A DNA stretch of 34,072 bases. It comes from Solobacterium sp. Lineage in GTDB: Bacteria; Bacillota_I; Bacilli_A; Erysipelotrichales; Erysipelotrichaceae. Made by a program: the position numbers and the translations under genes. Below, piece by piece: positions 16,181-24,041 of the stretch; the first letter of the stretch is position 1, and every line of letters starts with the position of its first letter. The notes below the pieces were generated by a model. That model was not told the origin of the DNA, did not search any database, and saw nothing but the letters and a program-made list of their open reading frames with translations. Location: NCBI GenBank assembly GCA_017510405.1, contig JAFWNG010000044.1, forward strand, positions 1-34,072. The letters run 5' to 3'.

Positions 16181-17552
16181 AAGCCGTATCCGGATCGCGG
16201 AGCTTGCCGCCATGGCAATGTGTCTGCTGTTCACATGCGGCTTCGGCTGGAAGTACATTATCTCCCCTGCCGTTTCATCTTCGGCAAGAGGGACGAAGAA
16301 CACCATCACCTATGACGAAGTAAAAGGATATGCTTTTGAAGGCGATATCCTGGACTGCGACGGCGCGGTCATCATGAGCGGCTACGGCAATTCCCATACT
16401 GCCTATGCATATGAACCGGAATGCTACAGCTTCTCCTATCTGCTCGGCTATTACACAGTAGCCAACGGACGTGAGAACACGTACGGACTGCGCGGCTCGC
16501 TTGCCGACCGCCTGCTGTTCTATCTGGACGATGACAACAAAGGCGCGACAGTCAGCCTGACCATTGACAAAGGCCTGCAGAACTACGCGTACACCAGTCT
16601 GCTTGCCGGTCAGGAAGGCAGTATCACCGTGATCGACAACAAGACCGGTGCGATCCGCTGTCTGACATCCCGCAGTACGATCTCCTATGACGTCAATGAT
16701 CTGGAAAGTTTCCTTGCCAGTGATGTCCCGGGCGCCCAGTTCCGCCGCGGCACGTACGAAAACGATCCGCCGGGATCCACATTCAAGATCCTGACAGCGG
16801 CGGCGGCCATTGAAAAAGCCCAGCAGGAGAACCTGCCCGACGAATTCTTCCTGTTCAATGACGCCGGCACATATACGCCGGAAGGAAGCGACTGGATGAT
16901 CACCAACTGGAACGACGGCGTCTTCGGTGAGATCGATCTGGATACCGCGTTCAAAAACTCAGTCAACTGCTACTTTGCCGACCTCGGCATCCGCATCGGC
17001 CAGGAACGCCTGCTGAAGACAGCGAAGGCATTCCGCATCGGCACCGACATCGAGATCCCCTTCCTGTGCACGCTGCATTCAAAAACGGACCTCGGCGACG
17101 GTCAGCCGGTCACTATTGCCCAGACGGCATTCGGTCAGGGAAACACGGAGATCACACCGGTGCACCTGGCACTGATCGCCCAGGCAGTCGCAAACGACGG
17201 CGTCATGATGCATCCGTATGTCGTAAAATCCATCAACAGCGGCAATATGCCTCTGTACCGTCATATCAACAGCCGTATAGGCAGATGCATCTCTTCTTCC
17301 GTCGATGCCCGGCTGAAGGAACTCATGCACCAGGCGGCGGAAAACTACGGTCTGTACGAAGGCACATACGGCATGGTATACGCAAAGAGCGGTACAGCCG
17401 AATGCGCTAACGACCGTGTGCATACGTATATCGTCGGATTCACGGAGGACGCATCCTTCTGTGTTTCCATGAACAACGGCCATGCCAGTTCCGAACTCTA
17501 CTGGATCACCCAGGCACTGGTCGGCTATATCAATCAGATCTACGGCCGCTGA
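16146..17552 (+). CDS. Class B penicillin-binding protein (D,D-transpeptidase)
   Basis: The 468-residue bitopic protein has a membrane anchor (about residues 18-38), a short N-terminal domain with the family block GDILDCDGAVI, and a transpeptidase domain. The active-site motifs are all present: PPGSTFKIL (Ser of SxxK, near residue 213), KNSVNCYF (SxN) and AKSGTAE (KTG-type). It lacks the long pedestal of divisome PBPs and is close in size to actinobacterial PbpA. ATG codons occur at 16140 and 16146; AGGAGG at 16132-16137 gives good spacing only for 16146. It overlaps the SEDS gene by 35 bases and forms the crosslinking half of that pair. Confidence 0.92.
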   Translation: MTNRRDNNSLAKSRIRIAELAAMAMCLLFTCGFGWKYIISPAVSSSARGTKNTITYDEVKGYAFEGDILDCDGAVIMSGYGNSHTAYAYEPECYSFSYLLGYYTVANGRENTYGLRGSLADRLLFYLDDDNKGATVSLTIDKGLQNYAYTSLLAGQEGSITVIDNKTGAIRCLTSRSTISYDVNDLESFLASDVPGAQFRRGTYENDPPGSTFKILTAAAAIEKAQQENLPDEFFLFNDAGTYTPEGSDWMITNWNDGVFGEIDLDTAFKNSVNCYFADLGIRIGQERLLKTAKAFRIGTDIEIPFLCTLHSKTDLGDGQPVTIAQTAFGQGNTEITPVHLALIAQAVANDGVMMHPYVVKSINSGNMPLYRHINSRIGRCISSSVDARLKELMHQAAENYGLYEGTYGMVYAKSGTAECANDRVHTYIVGFTEDASFCVSMNNGHASSELYWITQALVGYINQIYGR

Positions 17553-17566
17553 GCAGGCAGAAAAAA

Positions 17567-17596
17567 ATCCGGACTTACAAAGTTCGGATCTTTTCT
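17567..17596. terminator. Bidirectional terminator between PBP and esterase genes
   Basis: ATCCGGACT (17567-17575) pairs with AGTTCGGAT (17581-17589) with one wobble pair. A T-rich run follows on the plus strand and seven A precede it, giving a U-run on the minus strand, so it can stop both convergent operons. Confidence 0.8.
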
Positions 17597-17597
17597 T

Positions 17598-18482
17598 TTA
17601 CAGGTATTTCCGGAAGAAATCGCATTCCTCGTCGTTGCACTGCTGTCCTTCGGGAAGACGGACATTGCAGTGGAAGACATGGGCAAGCGGGTTCTTCGCA
17701 TTGCCGTAGCGGCGGTATACGAACTCCACATCATTTTCTTCCAGCACCGGGATGATGTACTGCGTCTGCTCTTTGAGGAAATCACCGGGACAGGTCATGA
17801 AGAACACCGGCGGGAAATCCGGCGTGATGAAATTGACGCAGCTGATGCGGCGGAACTCCGCTTCTGTACCGCCTTCCGGCAGGAAGTCTTTCATCAGTGT
17901 CGATGTCATGTCAGCCGGATCATCTTTCGGCCACATTTTGTAGGCACCGCAGTTCAGCGCGATCGCTTTGAATGCGAAATGTTCCGGCAGCGCATAGCCT
18001 GCTTCCTCCGCGTAGGCAGGATTGGTCAGCGCGCAGCTGAACAGACTCAGCATATGGGCGCCGGCACTGTCGCCGACACCGAATATATGACCGGTATCGA
18101 AGCCGTAGGTCTCCGCGTTCGCAATGATCCACGAACATACCGCGGACGTATCTTCGAACGATGCCGGATACGTGTATTCCGGGGCGAGCCGGTAAGAATA
18201 GTTCACGACGGCGAAACCGCGCTGTGCCAGAGACATGCAGTACCACTGGTAGACATCCTTGTCGCCGTACACCCAGCCGCCGCCGTGCACGCTGACGATG
18301 ACCGGCAGTTTTCCAGCCGCGTTCTTCGGCCGGTACACATCCAGCATCTGCAGCTTCGCATCGTCCGTACCGTAGGATATGTTGTCAAATCGCTGTATAT
18401 CTTCCGGTGTTTTCAGTCCGGCATCCCGCTTCTGATCGCCTTCGCCGAACATTTTCCGGACCATATCACTCATTACACTCAT
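17598..18482 (-). CDS. Alpha/beta-hydrolase, HSL-like carboxylesterase
   Basis: The 294-residue cytosolic hydrolase belongs to the hormone-sensitive-lipase-like group. The oxyanion-hole motif VHGGGWVYGD is near residue 65, the nucleophile elbow GVGDSAGAHM near 137, the acidic residue lies in MTCPGDFL near 235, and the histidine in LAHVFHC near 270. It should cleave small acyl esters, possibly of imported or detoxified compounds. GGGGAG precedes the ATG by six bases. It is the last gene of the six-gene operon that starts at 23969. Confidence 0.87.
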   Translation of the reverse strand: MSVMSDMVRKMFGEGDQKRDAGLKTPEDIQRFDNISYGTDDAKLQMLDVYRPKNAAGKLPVIVSVHGGGWVYGDKDVYQWYCMSLAQRGFAVVNYSYRLAPEYTYPASFEDTSAVCSWIIANAETYGFDTGHIFGVGDSAGAHMLSLFSCALTNPAYAEEAGYALPEHFAFKAIALNCGAYKMWPKDDPADMTSTLMKDFLPEGGTEAEFRRISCVNFITPDFPPVFFMTCPGDFLKEQTQYIIPVLEENDVEFVYRRYGNAKNPLAHVFHCNVRLPEGQQCNDEECDFFRKYL

Positions 18483-18496
18483 GGTATTCTCCCCTG

Positions 18497-19960
18497 TCAG
18501 TTATCTGCTCTTGAGTAGCCGTTTTTCATTTCCACACTGGCTGTACGGAGGACAGCGTTCAGCGCTTTTGTCGTTTCTTCTTTTGCCATTGCGGCAAGTT
18601 TTTCGTTTGCTTCAGCGATCAGTGAATAATCCTTCGCTTCGGTCATTTTCCGGTCGTATTCGTTCAGGATGGCGCGGCCGCGGGCTGCGACAGCTCCCTG
18701 GTAGCGCTCGATCTGCTGGATGGATGCGCCGTAGTGCGGATCGGCAAGTGCGCCGAGCAGACGGCTTCCCCAGTAGAAGTTTTCTGTAGATACATCCAGT
18801 GTGACATCACTGAGATACTTCGGCATGACATCGGTCTGGGCATAGACAGGAAGCGCTGCGTTGAATGCATTGGAGCCGAAGCAGATCCATTCGATGCCCT
18901 GCAGCGGTTTCGGAACACCGTTCCGGATCTGCAGGATGCCGGTAACGCCGGTACGGCTGATGCCGATCGGACGGTAGATGCCCTTCTTCGGATTGTCGGC
19001 TTTGGCATACGGATTGTACGGCGTGCCCTGATAGTACGATGACAGAATGTATTTCACATCCTCGATCGTGATCTTTTTCTCCGGTACGAGTGACCACGGC
19101 AGGTCATCGCTTTCCGGTGTATAATCCGCGTTCTCACCGTCCCATCTGTATGTCTTCGGATTGAACCGGCGCAGCATATACCATGCCCGCGGCGTATTGT
19201 AGACATGGTCGGCGTCACTGCGGGAACCGAAGATACTGCGCGGATTCATCACGCCGTCGGTATTAAGGTCCAGATAGTTGTCCGCAATGAACTCCCGCAG
19301 GTCTTTCGAGCACATGTTCTCTTTCTGTTTTCCGAATGCGTCATCGAGATCAAAGCGGTCCAGTCCGAACTGGTTCGGCATGACGACATATTCGTCGTCC
19401 CTGACACGGCGGGCGATCCAGTGATGGCCGCCGATCGTCTCGAGCCACCAGATCTCTTTTTCATCGCTGAATGCGATGCCGTTGGGCTCATAGGTGCCGT
19501 ACTGTTCCAGCAGTGCGCCGAGGCGTTCGACGCCTTCCCTCGCAGAGCGGATATACGGAAGGACGATAACGACATAATCCTCTTCGCCAAGACCGCCGGG
19601 GATGTCCTTTTCCCCGCGCTTTTCCGCTTTCTTATAGCGGACATACGGATCGGCGCCGAGCACGCGGGCATTGGTGGTGATCGTTTCCGTAGCGGTCATT
19701 GCCACATTTGCTTCATTGATCCCGCAGGCTGCCCAGATGCCGTGCTTTTTACTGATGCTGGGAGACGCAGTATAGCGCATCGGATCATCCGGCAGCTGAA
19801 TCTCAAGATGAGAGATCACGCTTTTGTATTTTTCAGGCTGTTTCTTCGGAGAAACAACGATCAGTTTCTTTTCATCAAAGAAGCCGTCGTCTGTCCGGGC
19901 AATGATGGTAGAACCGTCATTACTGGCCTTGCGGCCGACTAGCAGTGTTGTGCAGGCCAT
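18497..19960 (-). CDS. pepD: C69-family dipeptidase
   Basis: The 487-residue Ntn-type peptidase begins MACTTLLVGRKASNDGSTI, the standard N-terminus of peptidase family C69 with the catalytic Cys at residue 3 and the RTDDG block just after. Lactobacillus PepD relatives hydrolyse a wide range of dipeptides. A segment SDEKEIWWLETIGGHHWIARR near 150-170 is also characteristic. It begins three bases after the flavin reductase stop, with GAGGTAG as ribosome binding site. Neighbouring genes (an ornithine-cyclodeaminase-like enzyme and two exporters) suggest amino-acid or peptide handling. Confidence 0.92.
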   Translation of the reverse strand: MACTTLLVGRKASNDGSTIIARTDDGFFDEKKLIVVSPKKQPEKYKSVISHLEIQLPDDPMRYTASPSISKKHGIWAACGINEANVAMTATETITTNARVLGADPYVRYKKAEKRGEKDIPGGLGEEDYVVIVLPYIRSAREGVERLGALLEQYGTYEPNGIAFSDEKEIWWLETIGGHHWIARRVRDDEYVVMPNQFGLDRFDLDDAFGKQKENMCSKDLREFIADNYLDLNTDGVMNPRSIFGSRSDADHVYNTPRAWYMLRRFNPKTYRWDGENADYTPESDDLPWSLVPEKKITIEDVKYILSSYYQGTPYNPYAKADNPKKGIYRPIGISRTGVTGILQIRNGVPKPLQGIEWICFGSNAFNAALPVYAQTDVMPKYLSDVTLDVSTENFYWGSRLLGALADPHYGASIQQIERYQGAVAARGRAILNEYDRKMTEAKDYSLIAEANEKLAAMAKEETTKALNAVLRTASVEMKNGYSRADN

Positions 19961-19963
19961 GGT

Positions 19964-20521
19964 CTACCTCAGCTTCATGCCGTCTTTGAAGGCATCTCCG
20001 ACGATCTCACCGATCACCCGGTATTTATTCATGGAAGAGTCGAACATGATCGGCTCCATTTTTCCCAGATCCACTTTGCCGTCCGTCAGGATCGATTCGT
20101 CCGCCGACATGTTCACAGTCTCTCCGATCAGGATATAGCCTTCTGTATCCGGCCGCAGTTCGACAACCCTGCATTCCAGCGTGAGCGGGTATTCCGCAAA
20201 TACCGGCGCGTTTACATATTCGCCCTCTTCGGCATGGAAGCCTGCCTTTTCGATCTTATTGACCTTTCGTCCGGTCTCGATGCCGAAGTAATCGGATTCA
20301 ACAGCAGTTTTCCTGGTGGCGAAGGAAACGGTGAATTCCCCGCAGCGTTCCAGATTATCCGTGGTCTTGTGCTTCGACAGGCTGACGACGATCTGATGCG
20401 CGTCGATCTGGCCTGCCCAGGCGGCGTTCATGGCATTGGGCACGCCGTTTTCGTCATACGTACCGAGGATGACGACCGGCAGCGGTGTGATAATGGTCTT
20501 CTTTCCGAAATTCTTTCGCAT
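19964..20521 (-). CDS. Flavin reductase-like, FMN-binding split-barrel protein (second copy)
   Basis: The 185-residue protein belongs to the same family as the product of 9926-10501. Shared features are PLPVVILGTYDENGVPNAMN near the start, SLSKHKTTDNLERCGEFTVSF near 50-70, the DYFGIETGRKVNKIEKAGF segment and a C-terminal half with LGKMEPIMFDSSMNKYR. It probably binds FMN and acts in electron transfer or reduction of a small molecule. AAAGGAAGG precedes the ATG. It is embedded between the TIGR00300 enzyme and the dipeptidase with gaps of 25 and 3 bases. The two copies differ throughout, so they are not a recent duplication. Confidence 0.87.
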   Translation of the reverse strand: MRKNFGKKTIITPLPVVILGTYDENGVPNAMNAAWAGQIDAHQIVVSLSKHKTTDNLERCGEFTVSFATRKTAVESDYFGIETGRKVNKIEKAGFHAEEGEYVNAPVFAEYPLTLECRVVELRPDTEGYILIGETVNMSADESILTDGKVDLGKMEPIMFDSSMNKYRVIGEIVGDAFKDGMKLR

Positions 20522-20546
20522 ATTCTTTTCCTTCTTTCCTTTTCTC

Positions 20547-21632
20547 TTATTGCATTCCCAGGTTCCTGGCGGTGATCACCGCAAAGTCCTGGACATTGGC
20601 AGTAATGGAGACGGCACTCAGAGTACCGCGGTCATGGAGCTTGTTCGTTACAAACTCGGAGATGTCCACACAGTAGATGTACAGCGGACGGACGATCCCG
20701 TTTACGACACGGAATGACGGCGTCATATTGCCGGATGCTATGGTATGAAGCTGGGTCGCAAGACATACGACCGTCGTTGCTCTGCGGATGATGTCACGCA
20801 TGGCGTCCTGGGCTTTCCGGGTATCCGTTATGACATCGGGAAGCGGTCCGTCGTCACGGATCGACCCGGCCAGTACGAACGGCACCTCATGCCGCACACA
20901 CGAAGCCATAATGCCGTCATGAAGATCATGATCGATGACAAAGTCACGCACAGAGCCGCTTGCCCGCACCCGGTTGATCACATCCAGATGGTTGTAATGC
21001 CCGAGCGGCGCCGATATGCCGGTATAGATATCCTGTCCGAGAGCAGTATGCAGATGGGCTGCCTCGAGATCATGTGTTGCCAGCGCATTGCCGGCGAGCA
21101 GACCGTTCACATAGCCGTTTTCGATCAGCCATGCGAAAGAGCGGCGGCTGTCATAGTCAAAGGAACAGGCCGGCCCCATGACCCATACGATATTGCCGTG
21201 GTCTTTTTCATAGCGCAGCAGTTCCACAAAGCGGTCATAGTCGCGGGAAAACGCGGTCTCCCGGCTCCGTCTCTGCCGGAATGCGAACACATCGCCGCTG
21301 CGTTCTTTTTCCGGGAATCCGCCGGCATGTACGTAAATACCTTCACTGCCGTCTTCTTCGCGGCCGAGAACGACGATATCCCCTTTTTTCAGACGGCGCG
21401 GCTCCGTAACGGCAAAGCTGTTTCCATTGAAGATGACACAGCAGTCCATGCGGCTTTCTTCTGCCAGGACCCACGTTCCGTCATGATGAAAATACTCCGG
21501 AAACATGGACGTGCTGTGGAAGTACTCCGGTGCCAGACCGTCCTCTTCACAGACCGCGGTCCGGATCTCCGGGGCATTGACAAAACATTCCTGCATAAAA
21601 TCAGGAGCGCTGTATGCGGGAAGTACAAACAT
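20547..21632 (-). CDS. TIGR00300 family protein, archaeal-type ornithine cyclodeaminase-like
   Basis: The 361-residue protein matches the LOR/SDH-type family (TIGR00300). Members include the ornithine cyclodeaminase of methanogens and the C-terminal part of the cyanobacterial arginine-degrading AgrE/ArgZ. An N-terminal domain (1-125) precedes a Rossmann domain. Highly conserved blocks are GLLAGNALATHDLEAAH, GHYNHLDVINRVRASGS, VPFVLAGSIRDDGPLPDV and TQLHTIASGNMTPS. The known reaction is NAD-dependent conversion of ornithine to proline plus ammonia. There is no guanidine-hydrolase domain here, so arginine would have to be converted elsewhere. AGGAGGGAG lies ten bases before the ATG. Its substrate in this organism is inferred. 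Confidence 0.82.
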   Translation of the reverse strand: MFVLPAYSAPDFMQECFVNAPEIRTAVCEEDGLAPEYFHSTSMFPEYFHHDGTWVLAEESRMDCCVIFNGNSFAVTEPRRLKKGDIVVLGREEDGSEGIYVHAGGFPEKERSGDVFAFRQRRSRETAFSRDYDRFVELLRYEKDHGNIVWVMGPACSFDYDSRRSFAWLIENGYVNGLLAGNALATHDLEAAHLHTALGQDIYTGISAPLGHYNHLDVINRVRASGSVRDFVIDHDLHDGIMASCVRHEVPFVLAGSIRDDGPLPDVITDTRKAQDAMRDIIRRATTVVCLATQLHTIASGNMTPSFRVVNGIVRPLYIYCVDISEFVTNKLHDRGTLSAVSITANVQDFAVITARNLGMQ

Positions 21633-21679
21633 ACTGTAATCTCCCTCCTGTATTCATAGATACAAATTTCCTGTATTGG

Positions 21680-22585
21680 TTATCTGTTATCCATTGTATC
21701 ATTTTCTGCCTGTTTCCGCTTTGATCGTGATGCGCTGATCCAGACGCCGAGCAGGATGACGGCACCGCCGGTCATCTGTTTCAGCGTGATCTGTTCGCTC
21801 AGGACCAGCACGGACAGCAGAACGCCGACGACCGGGATGAGATTCATCAGGGATGCTGCAAGCGAAGCCGGAATCTGACGGATCCCGCGGTTATACAGCA
21901 GCAGCGCCGCGACAGTGCAGCAGACGGAAAGATACGCCACTGCCAGCCATGCGGAAAGATCCGCGCCGGTGAATACCGGCTTCTCCAGCCATACCAGCGG
22001 CACAAAAGCCGCGGTACCGATCCAGATCTGCCGGCAGCTGATGCTTATTGGGTCCATGTCGGAAGAGATCTTCTGCATCGTATAGTTGTAATATGCCCAC
22101 AGAAAACCGTCCGCCAGCAGCATCATATTTCCGGCACCGCCTTCCGAAAGGCCGAGGCTGCTCCAGTCATTCAGCAGAAAGATACCGCATATGGCGATCA
22201 GGATGCCGGCAAGGATTCTTCCGGACGGCCTTTCCCGGTAAAACAGGATTCCTACAAGCGCTGTGATCGCCGGATAGGAAGCGGAGATCAGGGAGGCGTT
22301 GCCTGCTGTCGTCAGCTGCACGCCGATCGTTTCCAGCGCATAGTACACCGTGATCCCGGTCAGCGAAGTGACCGCAATATAGAATGCGTCTCTGCGTTTC
22401 GGACGGGCGGGACGCCAGCCGCCGAGGCAGAATACGCCAAACAGGAGCGACGAAACCGCAAAACGGACAAGGCACAGTAAAAGCGGCGTAAAACAGGCGC
22501 CGGCGATCTTCGTTGCAATAAACGAAGAACCCCAGAACACCACCGCCGCTGTGACCGCAATGATGGAACGCATCCTCTCATTCAT
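21680..22585 (-). CDS. EamA-family (DMT superfamily) transporter
   Basis: The 301-residue membrane protein has ten predicted spans in two repeated EamA halves. The first half holds VFWGSSFIATKIA and YYALETIGVQLTTAGNASLI; the second has the matching LLYNRGIRQIPASLAASLMNLIPVVGVLLSVL block near 245-280. DMT/EamA proteins export amino acids or metabolites. The start at 22585 has no good Shine-Dalgarno and sits 19 bases after the MATE stop, so translation may depend on coupling. In this operon it could export an amino acid made by the neighbouring enzymes. Confidence 0.88.
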   Translation of the reverse strand: MNERMRSIIAVTAAVVFWGSSFIATKIAGACFTPLLLCLVRFAVSSLLFGVFCLGGWRPARPKRRDAFYIAVTSLTGITVYYALETIGVQLTTAGNASLISASYPAITALVGILFYRERPSGRILAGILIAICGIFLLNDWSSLGLSEGGAGNMMLLADGFLWAYYNYTMQKISSDMDPISISCRQIWIGTAAFVPLVWLEKPVFTGADLSAWLAVAYLSVCCTVAALLLYNRGIRQIPASLAASLMNLIPVVGVLLSVLVLSEQITLKQMTGGAVILLGVWISASRSKRKQAENDTMDNR

Positions 22586-22604
22586 AATTATTTATATACT
22601 CGTA

Positions 22605-23969
22605 TCACTCGTTAATGTCCATACTGAGATCCGCTTTCATTTTCCGGTAGAAGTAAAGAGCCGTCATACACGCAAGAAGATCCGCACACGGAACCGCAGC
22701 CCATAAAAGATCCAGTTTCCCGGTGATCGCGGAAAGCAGCCAGAACAGTCCCGCCGGCAGAACAAAGCCGCGCAGAACATTGACCGCCAGTGTATACCGC
22801 GCATGATTCAGCGCCTGCATGGACGATGTCAGTATGATGCACGCGCCGCCGAATACAAGCGAAAGCACGGTAAAGCGCAGCGCCGTCACGCCGACCGCAC
22901 GCAGTCCTTCGGAAGCGCTGAACAGATCCAGCAGAACATTCGGGACACATTCAAAGATGACAGTCAGAACAGCCATCAGGCAGAGGATCGCCGTCAGCGA
23001 ATAGCGCAGCGTGCCCTGTACACGGTCGTAACGCTTCGCACCGTAGTTGTACGCCAGGATCGGCACCATGCCGTTGTTCATGCCGAACGCCGGCATAAAG
23101 CAGAAATTCTGCAGCTTCAGCCAGATGCCGTACACAGCTGTCGCCGTCGTGCTGTAGGCAAGCAGGACCTGGTTGATGCAGAAAGAACTCATGGAGGAAA
23201 GCCCGATCGTGATCATAGACGGGAAGCCGATCCGGAAGATCTCTTTTACCGCTTCCAGGCGCGGATGCACGATGTCTTTCACGGCAAATGTGATCGACGG
23301 ATTATATTTATGGTTGAACAGAAACGCCATGACCGCAGCCAGTACCTGTCCCAGCACCGTTGCCAGCGCCGCACCGGCGATGCCCATCTTCGGAAACGGT
23401 CCGATCCCAAAGATCAGAAGCGGATCAAAGATAATATTGAATATGGCACCGGAAGCCTGTGCGGTCATTGCCAGTGAGGCATATCCTCCCGCTGTCAGCA
23501 TCTTTTCAAACAGATTGCCGAAGAACGCGCCGGAACTGACGATCCATATGATCGACAGATACGTCGTTCCCCCGCTTACGATCTCCGGAACATCCGTCTG
23601 CATCACATAGAAACGGTGTGCAAAGAACAGACCGCACAGCAGGAAAACGACCGCATAGCACAGACACAGGAAAATGCCGGTATTCGCCAGATGATGAGCC
23701 TTTTCCGTCTTTTTCTGCGCCATTGCCCGCGGGATCGACGCACTGATGCCGACACCGGTGCCGACGCCGATCGCATTCATGATCTGCTGCATCGGGAACG
23801 CCAGCGATACCGCTGTCAGGGAATGCTCAGAGATCCGCGCCACAAACATGGAATCAATGATGTTGTACAGTGCCTGGATGAAGAACGACAGCATCATCGG
23901 CAGAGCCATGGAGATCAGCAGCGGTCCAACCGGCATGTCTGCCAGTTTATTACCTTTATGTTTTGTCAT
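22605..23969 (-). CDS. MATE-family efflux transporter
   Basis: The 454-residue membrane protein has twelve predicted spans, with paired MatE domains. It has LISMALPMMLSFFIQALYNIIDS near the N-terminus, ASIPRAMAQKK near residue 95 and the second-half copy IGFPSMITIGLSSMSSF near 255. MATE proteins expel cationic drugs or metabolites with a sodium or proton gradient. I use the ATG at 23969, which has AGAGG six bases before it, rather than an in-frame ATG 16 codons upstream. It is the first gene of the six-gene operon. The region before it has a candidate operator (23990-24017), consistent with a regulated efflux system. Confidence 0.9.
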   Translation of the reverse strand: MTKHKGNKLADMPVGPLLISMALPMMLSFFIQALYNIIDSMFVARISEHSLTAVSLAFPMQQIMNAIGVGTGVGISASIPRAMAQKKTEKAHHLANTGIFLCLCYAVVFLLCGLFFAHRFYVMQTDVPEIVSGGTTYLSIIWIVSSGAFFGNLFEKMLTAGGYASLAMTAQASGAIFNIIFDPLLIFGIGPFPKMGIAGAALATVLGQVLAAVMAFLFNHKYNPSITFAVKDIVHPRLEAVKEIFRIGFPSMITIGLSSMSSFCINQVLLAYSTTATAVYGIWLKLQNFCFMPAFGMNNGMVPILAYNYGAKRYDRVQGTLRYSLTAILCLMAVLTVIFECVPNVLLDLFSASEGLRAVGVTALRFTVLSLVFGGACIILTSSMQALNHARYTLAVNVLRGFVLPAGLFWLLSAITGKLDLLWAAVPCADLLACMTALYFYRKMKADLSMDINE

Positions 23970-23988
23970 AAAACCTCTTTTCTCACGT

Positions 23989-24017
23989 ATTGAAACACAT
24001 TTTTCTGTTCGTTTCAA
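23989..24017 (-). promoter_or_regulatory. Promoter region with inverted repeat before the MATE operon
   Basis: TTGAAAC (23990-23996) and GTTTCAA (24011-24017) form perfect 7-base arms 14 bases apart. On the minus strand the outer arm supplies TTGAAA as a possible -35 and the inner arm overlaps a weak -10 (TTCAAT) at 17-base spacing. A repressor binding here would block the promoter. No regulator gene is adjacent. Confidence 0.4.
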
Positions 24018-24020
24018 AAG

Positions 24021-24041
24021 AAAAAGACGGCTGGACCGTCT
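24021..24041 (-). terminator. Terminator of the secreted repeat-protein gene
   Basis: AGACGG (24025-24030) / CCGTCT (24036-24041) with a five-base loop is followed on the minus strand by UUUUU. The stem starts inside the stop codon of the gene at 24040. It separates this gene from the MATE operon. Confidence 0.7.
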
